Position numbers and translations under genes: made by a program. Below the pieces are notes generated by a model, which was not told the origin of the DNA, did no database searches, and worked only from the letters and a program-made list of their open reading frames with translations. This document shows, piece by piece, positions 1 through 5,814 of a stretch of 5,859 nt of DNA. Numbering within the stretch: position 1 is the first letter of the stretch; every line of letters begins with the position of its first letter. Origin of the DNA: CAIKLP01 sp039798705 (GTDB lineage Bacteria > Bacteroidota > Bacteroidia > Sphingobacteriales > Sphingobacteriaceae); the NCBI GenBank assembly GCA_039798705.1, contig JBDKFN010000088.1:1-5859 (forward strand). The letters run 5' to 3'.

Positions 1-1072
1 CTTCGCCCCATTTACCTCCAAATTTTATAGGGTCTAATACATTCTCACCTGGTGTAATATTTGGTAAAATATACATGTATAAAGAGTCCGATGGACTATC
101 ACGAGAAGTGAACACTTTATCATAAACCGTATTGTAATAAACAGTATCTACAATCACACGTTTTTGATTTAGCTCATCAGTTGTTACCGGAGGAGCATCG
201 GGGCAAAGTACGGTCTCTATCTGAAACTCTCTTCTGATCTCACCAATTTTATAACCTGGTGTTGAGCCCGATGCTTTCTTCCATTCTTCTACACGGAAAG
301 CAACCAAATAACGACCAACTTTTGTAGGAATGAAATTGATGATACCTGTTTTGATGTTCATGGTTAAATCTGGAACACCATCAATGTTGTTGTAATATAA
401 ATTATAACCTGGTGCGTATGCAATAACAGAAAAAGGTTTTGACGCACTTTGATCGTAAGATTGCGCAACATAATAAACCAATGAATCTCCGTTAGGGTCG
501 GTAATATTCCAATCTAAGGTATAAGGTTTACCCACGCAAAAGAATGCCAATGGTGCTTTTTTGAATTCTGGTTCTGAATTATAACGAGTAGGAGCAGTAG
601 AATTCAAACGAGGAAAATCCATGGTAAAAGTAATACCAGCACCAGATGAATTTAACACATTTGTAACACCACCATTTCTACAACATGTTCCTGCAACTAC
701 ATAATATCCAGATGCAGAGTTAAACGCTGAAAGGTTAATTGAAGCAGACTCGTAAGTCCATTTCTCCAGCTTTAAATCTGCCCCTGGAGGCGGACAATCT
801 TTAGGATCGTAAGTAATCGCAACTTGTGAAATTTTATTCACTGTCATTGTTGGAGTTGGCGCAGCAGAGTTATCTGAATTTTTAAAAATATTAAACTGAT
901 AAGAGTTATCAAGTGTAATACCAGACACATCTCTAAATGCAACCAATCTAAATTTATACAAATCATTTCCTAAGGAAATTAACGTCATATCATAACCCAC
1001 ACAATGGGATGCTTTCGCAGTTCCTGAAAAAAGGAGGATGACAAATGAAAACAGGAATACTATTTTTTTCAT
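1..1072 (-). CDS. Secreted protein with SHxxGG/CCRN-type N-terminal domain, paralogue of the upstream gene (3' end outside window)
   Basis: Reading leftward from an ATG at 1072, the frame stays open for 357 codons and leaves the window without a stop, so only the N-terminal part is visible. Residues 1-21 form a signal peptide (MKK, hydrophobic core, cleavage likely after T-A-K-A); there is no lipobox. The mature protein opens with SHCVGYD and LYKFRLVAFRD, matching in position SHLLGGEI and YKFTVVVYRDC of the neighbour. Other landmarks are TCCRNGG (129-135), DPNGDSL (192-198), TGIINFIP (242-249) and RREFQIE (280-286). This domain is familiar from large Bacteroidota surface proteins, often with a T9SS sorting domain at the C-terminus; whether that applies here cannot be seen. 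No biochemical role is known to me. The start is 65 bp after the upstream stop. I found no hairpin terminator and no good -7 box in that gap, so co-transcription is likely. As usual in this phylum, no Shine-Dalgarno sequence precedes the ATG. Confidence 0.9.
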   Translation of the reverse strand, partial: MKKIVFLFSFVILLFSGTAKASHCVGYDMTLISLGNDLYKFRLVAFRDVSGITLDNSYQFNIFKNSDNSAAPTPTMTVNKISQVAITYDPKDCPPPGADLKLEKWTYESASINLSAFNSASGYYVVAGTCCRNGGVTNVLNSSGAGITFTMDFPRLNSTAPTRYNSEPEFKKAPLAFFCVGKPYTLDWNITDPNGDSLVYYVAQSYDQSASKPFSVIAYAPGYNLYYNNIDGVPDLTMNIKTGIINFIPTKVGRYLVAFRVEEWKKASGSTPGYKIGEIRREFQIETVLCPDAPPVTTDELNQKRVIVDTVYYNTVYDKVFTSRDSPSDSLYMYILPNITPGENVLDPIKFGGKWGE

Positions 1073-1137
1073 AAATTATTGATTTTGATAATTGGAATCA
1101 TACAAATACGATGCCAACATTATATTTTCTTTGTTTA

Positions 1138-4100
1138 TTAACGTTTAACAGCTATTGTTCCTTTAACTAATAAGTTTTTTCTACCAATACCAGATGCATT
1201 AACTATATAAACATAGGCACCAGGTAAAACCATTTCACCAGTGGTATCTTTTCCGTCCCAAGCAAACTTAGGGTCGTTAGATTTAAATACCTCTATCCCC
1301 CATCTGTTGAAAATTCTAATTTCAAATTTATCAACGTTAGTATAGAAAACACTTAAAGTTGCATTGTCTTGACCACCTGGGCTGAAGATTTCAGGAACAT
1401 AAACTAAAGTTCTGTTATCATCACAAACCCTTACGTTTTTAGTTTTACTTACAATACAATTTGAATCGTTAATAACAGATAAAGTAACTAGATAGTAAAT
1501 TGAACCATTCGCATAAAAGTGAATTGGGTTAGCAACTGTATCAGATAAATTATCGGCTCCCGACCAAACGTATCTAAAGTGATTTCCACCATTGATACTT
1601 CCAGTTACACTTGAAATAAATTGTGTGAACTTACCTTTGCAATTCAATGAATCTACCCAGAAATCAATATCTGGTTGGTTGAACAATTTAATGATGGTAT
1701 CTTTTTTAGTCCAACATCCAGTGTTTTTATCATTGATTTTTAATTGAATTCTATAATAACCATCACCTGGAGGGAACACATAATTTACTGTTTTAGAAGT
1801 AAAGTGTAAAGTGTTATTTGGAATCACATCTGGATATTCATTGATTGTCCAATCCCATGCTGTATCTACTCCTGAGAAAATGGTTGGGAACATTACAATT
1901 GGTTCACCAGCACACTTAGTGTTGATTACAATATCATAATCCATTGGCGGACGAACAGTAATGTCTTTTCTAATTACAGTGTTACATCCATTTACAGGAT
2001 CAGAAACAGTAATGATTACCGTTTTAGGACCTGCAAAATTATAAGTATGAATTGGGAAACGATCTGTTGAAATGGTATTTGCATCTAGCTCCCATAGATA
2101 AGTAAAGCTATTGGTATCAGAGTTAGGTGCAAACTTTAAAGTAAAGTCAACAGGGTCTCCAATACAAACAGAATCTGGATTGAATTTTACTGCAGGTGAA
2201 AGTTTAAATGATTTTCTACCAGAGCCTGAACAACCTTTTGCATCTTCAATGTCCACACGAAGATCTACGTATCTGCGACCTGCTAATTTCGTTGCAGGCA
2301 TTTCATAACCTCCTTGGTAAATTAATGAACCGGTAACATTATCATACCATTGAACCGTATTAAAAGGAAGTGTTAAGAAAAACGGCTTTATTTTAATGGT
2401 ATCCTCTTGTGAAACACACATACTGGTATCTCCTAGTATTTCTACATAAGGTTCACCGGTTTCAATGGTATCTTTTAAAATAGTTTCACAACCATTCACA
2501 TCTATTACACGCAACTGAACTCCGAATTTACCTCTACCTAAACCGCCTCCGCCATCTGAAGAGAAAATCCATTTAGTTGGGTTTACTAAATTTAAAGAAT
2601 CATAAGTTAAAGTCATTAAACCATTATCTCCTGTCCATTCATAAAACTGGATGTGAGGGGTGGTTGGACTGACCACTGCTTTCAAATTAATAATTGAACC
2701 AGGACATGCAGAATCATGTTCTAGTTTTACATCTGGTAATGGCCAAACTAAAACTGAATCCGAAATATCAATTCGACAACCTTTAGAGTCAATAACTGTA
2801 AATGTAAATTTCTTTACACCTGAAGTTGGATAAGTATAAGTTACCGTATCGTTATTACCGGCTGCAAAACCTTCGTAGCCTAACCATCTAACAGTTGTAT
2901 ATGGAGGAATACCACCATATAAAGTATCTAAATAGAAATTTGTTGGTGTACCTAAACAAACAGTATCGTAATGGAATTCTGCTGTAATTTTTTGATGGAA
3001 AATAGTATCAATAGTTGAAACAGAATTACAACGAATGGTGTCATAACTTTCCACTTTATAGTACGTAGTATCGTTACATAAATTATAATTATCAATTGCT
3101 GAAGTATTGGTGGTGTCACCATCTCCATCAACTATTGGAACCCAAGTGTAAGGGTTTATAGTTTCACTTCTGTATACGGTATAACCTTTGTTAGAAGAGA
3201 ATTTAAACGAACGTATTCCATTCCAAACTAATCTTGCTTGATTACTTCTTGCAAAATTTGCTGTTAATCTCATCGGTTTAACTGGATATACTTCATCATC
3301 TACACCACATAAATTTACGGCACGAACATAATACTCAGAAGTATCTCCATGAGGAGGATTAAAATCTATGTAATCGTATTGTTTACGGTTTGTTGTAGAA
3401 TATATTTTTATGTTATCTCTGTAAAGTTCGTAACGCACAAATGTATTGGTGTCACCTGGTGAAATACCCCAAGATAGAAATACATTTTTTGTTTCTTGAT
3501 TATAAGTAATACACTTAATCGGAGGAGATAAATAAAAATTAGGTGGCATGATGTTTACCGCAAAAGTTCTAATTGTTTTTGCCGGTACACGACAAAAATT
3601 ATCTTTAGCAGAAACGACGAAATTGTATAAACTAGATTCTAATCCGTTACAATTATCTGCTTTGTCTAAGTTAGAACATTTTGTTGGCCAGTATAACCAA
3701 ACCGTGTCATTGTATAGTGCATTAAAGTTATAACCATAACCAAAAATTTCACCAGGTACATTTTGAATTGGAACAGGTTTAGCATTATCGGTTAAATTAT
3801 ATGTTAAATTATTTTTCTTTTTAGTCAACATGGCACATGGCGGAAATGGACAACCCACTAGTGTGTCTCCATTTTGTGTACCCATTGCAATTCCATTTAC
3901 AGTTAAATCTAAACTTTGTGGACTTAACCCTGCTCCTGCTCCAGCCAAGGAGTCGCGAATAACAATTGGAATACGCAACGTATTTCCAGCTGTAACTTCT
4001 ATGTAGTTTGATTTACCACCTGAAAAAGGAGGATATACTGTAGGGAAACGATTCGTATTTTGATTTGCATTTGGCACTAAAATTACTACTTGAAAGTCAC

Positions 4101-5043
4101 GAAAAACTTCTGAAACTTTTTGATCACATTTATAAGAAGAAACTTTAATTACCGAACAAAATGCACCAGCAGTTAAAGGTTTAAATTTAAATTCTCCAGT
4201 TGCATGATTGTAAGTATATTGATTAGAAGACAATGCAAATGGATTGTTTTTATTGTAAACATCATAGTTTAACCAAATTTCTGCAGGATCTTGTTTAACG
4301 TTTGGATTTAAACCCGCATCCACAATTGGATCATCTAAATCGTAGTATAAATTATCTAAGTCTAAATCGATCGCGTTGTTATTGAAAATAAAATCTTGAC
4401 CAGATGTATACAATAAAGAAGCTGGAGATTCTGTAAATGTAGGTGCGTTATCGAAGCAAGAAGAAATAGGCTTTGCAGAAGTTGATCCATTTGGATAAAA
4501 TGGATACATGTTTGTAATTAAAACCATTGAACCACCCACAATATTATCAGAAGGGTTTCTTGCACTTTGATCCCAAGTAAAACGAATTGGTGTATTCGCA
4601 TCCGTTGGTGGCGCAATACCATCAAAATCAATTAAACCAGATTCGTAAATATGTTTTTCAACCGCTCCTTTTTCACCAGCAGCACAGTTTAGCGGGTCTG
4701 ATGTTGGATAAGAACATGTAGGTGAAATATCTCTTTGAGAAACTCTGGTCAATTTTATACTTTGATTATTTGCAGTTGGCGCATTGAGTAAACCAACATT
4801 TTTGGTGGTACTCAAAACACCATTCATGTTCCATACTTTCAATTCGTCAGTTGCACCTAAACAACCTGTACAACCTGTACAATCACGGTAAACAACCACC
4901 GTAAATTTATATTTTTGTGTACCGCCAGAAGTAATACATTTCCAGGTAATTTCTCCACCTAATAAATGTGATGCACGAGAAGTGCTTATATTAGCAGTGA
5001 CGAAAACGGTTAACAATAAAAGAATTTGAAGTACTCTCTTCAT
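1138..5043 (-). CDS. Large multidomain secreted/cell-surface protein with FnIII-like and PKD-like modules and a T9SS type B sorting domain
   Basis: The protein has 1301 residues from the ATG at 5043. Residues 1-24 are a signal peptide (MKRVLQILLLLTVFV, cleavage likely after S-R-A). An N-terminal domain (about 25-324) has SHLLGGEI, YRDCTG, a SARN motif (160-163), TGEFKFKP (282-289) and RDFQVVIL (315-322). An Ig/cadherin-like stretch follows (325-500), then two fibronectin III-like domains (about 500-584 and 591-674). Six PKD-like modules cover about 690-1200, each starting near a D/N-x-x-C and closing with a GC or NC. Residues 1212-1301 are a type B sorting domain (VPEIFSP, FNRWG at 1245-1249, WDG, PGAYVY, KGT near the end), which in known systems directs T9SS export across the outer membrane and is removed or anchored. 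The likely role is structural or adhesive at the cell surface; no catalytic motif was seen. An in-frame ATG at 5091 adds 16 residues before the signal peptide and starts upstream of the promoter box, so 5043 is preferred. Confidence 0.93.
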   Translation of the reverse strand: MKRVLQILLLLTVFVTANISTSRASHLLGGEITWKCITSGGTQKYKFTVVVYRDCTGCTGCLGATDELKVWNMNGVLSTTKNVGLLNAPTANNQSIKLTRVSQRDISPTCSYPTSDPLNCAAGEKGAVEKHIYESGLIDFDGIAPPTDANTPIRFTWDQSARNPSDNIVGGSMVLITNMYPFYPNGSTSAKPISSCFDNAPTFTESPASLLYTSGQDFIFNNNAIDLDLDNLYYDLDDPIVDAGLNPNVKQDPAEIWLNYDVYNKNNPFALSSNQYTYNHATGEFKFKPLTAGAFCSVIKVSSYKCDQKVSEVFRDFQVVILVPNANQNTNRFPTVYPPFSGGKSNYIEVTAGNTLRIPIVIRDSLAGAGAGLSPQSLDLTVNGIAMGTQNGDTLVGCPFPPCAMLTKKKNNLTYNLTDNAKPVPIQNVPGEIFGYGYNFNALYNDTVWLYWPTKCSNLDKADNCNGLESSLYNFVVSAKDNFCRVPAKTIRTFAVNIMPPNFYLSPPIKCITYNQETKNVFLSWGISPGDTNTFVRYELYRDNIKIYSTTNRKQYDYIDFNPPHGDTSEYYVRAVNLCGVDDEVYPVKPMRLTANFARSNQARLVWNGIRSFKFSSNKGYTVYRSETINPYTWVPIVDGDGDTTNTSAIDNYNLCNDTTYYKVESYDTIRCNSVSTIDTIFHQKITAEFHYDTVCLGTPTNFYLDTLYGGIPPYTTVRWLGYEGFAAGNNDTVTYTYPTSGVKKFTFTVIDSKGCRIDISDSVLVWPLPDVKLEHDSACPGSIINLKAVVSPTTPHIQFYEWTGDNGLMTLTYDSLNLVNPTKWIFSSDGGGGLGRGKFGVQLRVIDVNGCETILKDTIETGEPYVEILGDTSMCVSQEDTIKIKPFFLTLPFNTVQWYDNVTGSLIYQGGYEMPATKLAGRRYVDLRVDIEDAKGCSGSGRKSFKLSPAVKFNPDSVCIGDPVDFTLKFAPNSDTNSFTYLWELDANTISTDRFPIHTYNFAGPKTVIITVSDPVNGCNTVIRKDITVRPPMDYDIVINTKCAGEPIVMFPTIFSGVDTAWDWTINEYPDVIPNNTLHFTSKTVNYVFPPGDGYYRIQLKINDKNTGCWTKKDTIIKLFNQPDIDFWVDSLNCKGKFTQFISSVTGSINGGNHFRYVWSGADNLSDTVANPIHFYANGSIYYLVTLSVINDSNCIVSKTKNVRVCDDNRTLVYVPEIFSPGGQDNATLSVFYTNVDKFEIRIFNRWGIEVFKSNDPKFAWDGKDTTGEMVLPGAYVYIVNASGIGRKNLLVKGTIAVKR

Positions 5044-5066
5044 AGGTTTAAATTTTGACCAAATGT

Positions 5067-5074
5067 CAAATATA
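5067..5074 (-). promoter_or_regulatory. Bacteroidota -7 promoter box of the 1301-aa gene
   Basis: On the minus strand the sequence is TATATTTG, an exact match to the Bacteroidota TAnnTTTG box. It lies 23 bp upstream of the ATG at 5043, implying a leader of roughly 15-20 nt. The nearest upstream TTG (5089-5091) leaves 14 bp, shorter than the usual 17-23, though that region is T-rich. This placement argues against the in-frame ATG at 5091, which would lie upstream of transcription start. Confidence 0.6.
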
Positions 5075-5212
5075 AACAATTTTAGTGCCAAAAAAAGCGG
5101 TTTTATAAGAAGTTTATTAACAAATTAGTAATATTAATTTTTCGTATTCCTATTGTTTTTTATTCTATATCAGGGCTTTTGCTAAAAAAACAACCAAAAA
5201 GTCGAGTTTTAG

Positions 5213-5234
5213 AGCTTAAATCAATATTTTTTTT
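5213..5234 (+). repeat. T-tract leader repeat, copy upstream of tRNA-Arg
   Basis: This 22-bp segment (AGCTTAAATCAAT, then A and eight T) recurs at 5449-5471 with one extra A. Both copies lie upstream of a tRNA gene, 52 and 37 bp from their respective tRNA starts. It may be a duplicated promoter-upstream region or an UP-like A/T tract; chance similarity in AT-rich DNA is possible but less likely at this length. Confidence 0.5.
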
Positions 5235-5266
5235 CAATTTATTAGCTGAATTTCATTATTTATTCC

Positions 5267-5274
5267 GTTATTTG
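5267..5274 (+). promoter_or_regulatory. Possible degenerate -7 box of tRNA-Arg
   Basis: GTTATTTG sits 12 bp before the tRNA-Arg 5' end, where a -7 box is expected by comparison with tRNA-Ser. It keeps the TTTG half but not the leading TA, and no TTG is visible at the usual -33 spacing. Position is the main support. Confidence 0.3.
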
Positions 5275-5286
5275 CGTCCGTTAAAT

Positions 5287-5360
5287 GGTTCGGTAGCTCA
5301 GCTGGATAGAGCAACGGTTTTCTAAACCGTAGGTCATAGGTTCGAATCCTATCCGGACTA
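5287..5360 (+). tRNA. tRNA-Arg, anticodon TCT
   Basis: This 74-nt gene folds as a full cloverleaf. Acceptor strand GGTTCGG (5287-5293) pairs with CCGGACT (5353-5359). The D-stem is GCTC/GAGC. The anticodon stem is ACGGT/ACCGT with loop TTTCTAA, giving TCT (5321-5323), which reads AGA and AGG. The T-arm is ATAGG, TTCGAAT, CCTAT. The discriminator is A5360 and no CCA is encoded. The first pair of the acceptor is G-U (G5287 with T5359), which is uncommon. The gene is single, with its own terminator 10 bp downstream. Confidence 0.96.
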
Positions 5361-5370
5361 CAAACAGTAC

Positions 5371-5403
5371 AAAACCTTCCAAATCGGAAGGTTTTTTGTT
5401 TTT
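5371..5403 (+). terminator. Intrinsic terminator after tRNA-Arg
   Basis: AAAACCTTCC (5371-5380) pairs perfectly with GGAAGGTTTT (5386-5395) around a five-base loop. The stem runs directly into a T-rich tail ending at 5403. The A-rich side of the stem means it may also work weakly on the opposite strand. Confidence 0.88.
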
Positions 5404-5448
5404 AAACGCAAATTTGTTCGCTTACACTCTTGGTATTAGCTTAAATTT

Positions 5449-5471
5449 AGCTTAAAATCAATATTTTTTTT
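5449..5471 (+). repeat. T-tract leader repeat, copy upstream of tRNA-Ser
   Basis: Second copy of the segment at 5213-5234, with one extra A. Its T tract ends in the TTTG that serves as the probable -33 element of the tRNA-Ser promoter. A partial copy (AGCTTAAA) sits 11 bp further upstream at 5438-5445. Confidence 0.5.
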
Positions 5472-5499
5472 GGAGGTCGTATCGGAAATACTATATTTG
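5469..5499 (+). promoter_or_regulatory. Promoter of tRNA-Ser (-33 TTTG, -7 TATATTTG)
   Basis: TTTG at 5469-5472 and TATATTTG at 5492-5499 are separated by 19 bp, inside the 17-23 bp range described for Bacteroidota promoters. Transcription would start a few bases before the mature tRNA end at 5509, leaving almost no 5' leader. This is the best promoter match in the window. Confidence 0.75.
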
Positions 5500-5508
5500 C
5501 AACCCGCC

Positions 5509-5595
<87 letters not shown>

Positions 5596-5603
5596 CAAGC
5601 TTT

Positions 5604-5640
5604 AAGCCCAATTCTGAAAGAATTGGGCTTTTTGTTTTTT
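5604..5640 (+). terminator. Intrinsic terminator after tRNA-Ser
   Basis: AAGCCCAATTC (5604-5614) pairs perfectly with GAATTGGGCTT (5620-5630) around loop TGAAA. It is followed by a T-rich tail through 5640 with one G interruption. The 5' flank and stem base, CAAGCTTTAAGCCCAA, are shared in inverse orientation with the hairpin repeats further right. Confidence 0.9.
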
Positions 5641-5678
5641 AAAAAAATCATGAAACGCTAGTTTCAAATGGTTTTTTT

Positions 5679-5717
5679 AAAAAACAAAAAGCTCAAACAG
5701 CGAAGCTGTTTGGGCTT
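5679..5717 (-). terminator. Minus-strand intrinsic terminator facing tRNA-Ser
   Basis: Read on the minus strand, AAGCCCAAACAGC (5717-5705) pairs with GCTGTTTGAGCTT (5701-5689) around loop TTC: 13 pairs, one of them a G-U wobble. A T-rich tail follows (5690-5679). It would stop transcription arriving from the right of the window; no such gene is visible here. It is also the right arm of the inverted repeat and the leftmost copy of the hairpin repeat, so it may be repeat-derived. Confidence 0.7.
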
Positions 5718-5737
5718 AAAGCTTGATTCACCAAAGG
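5693..5737. repeat. 45-bp direct repeat, copy 1
   Basis: This segment is repeated at 5815-5859 with 44 of 45 identical bases (T5724 against A5846), a period of 122 bp. It contains a perfect 8-bp hairpin, CAAACAGC-GAA-GCTGTTTG (5694-5712), then GGGCTTAAAGCT, then the start of a CACC-AAA-GGTG hairpin (5729-5739). No reading frame of note crosses it. Confidence 0.9.
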
Positions 5738-5814
5738 TGCTAAAGGGATCAGCGAGCGAAGCGAGCTAATCCAAAGCTGCGAAGCAGATTGGGAATAAAG
5801 CTAATCTGTTTAAA

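Larger units (their letters stand above)
5596..5725. repeat. Long imperfect inverted repeat made of two mirror-image terminators
   Basis: The left arm is 5596-5649 and the right arm 5670-5725. The outer 16 bp (CAAGCTTTAAGCCCAA at 5596-5611 against 5710-5725) are exact inverse complements. The inner ~25 bp (5625-5649 against 5670-5694) match at 23 of 25 positions. Only the terminator hairpin bodies between them differ in sequence. The centre carries a small hairpin, TGAAAC (5651-5656) with GTTTCA (5661-5666). The arms match beyond what two independent terminators would need, which suggests an inverted duplication followed by drift. Confidence 0.85.

Noticed and set aside
1031..1036. AAGGAG, a Shine-Dalgarno-like string on the plus strand before an ATG at 1045
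   Set aside because: It falls within the signal-peptide codons of the minus-strand gene, and genes in this phylum rarely use Shine-Dalgarno sites. The similarity is by chance.
1073..1137. Separate promoter for the downstream paralogue
   Set aside because: The minus strand has CGTATTTG and an upstream TTG, but the box lacks the leading TA at the right place and the spacing is too short. Co-transcription is simpler.
2111..2308. Plus-strand open frame of 65 codons
   Set aside because: It lies fully antisense to the PKD-like region of the 1301-aa gene, shows no recognisable domain, and has no promoter box or neighbour that would support it.
3548..3733. Plus-strand open frame of 61 codons
   Set aside because: Antisense to the middle of the 1301-aa gene. 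The opposite strand has a clear protein with recognisable domains, so this is a shadow.
5092..5286. Small gene or regulatory RNA in the divergent intergenic region
   Set aside because: Apart from the promoter candidates and the T-tract leader, I saw only AT-rich DNA with no convincing reading frame, hairpin or terminator.
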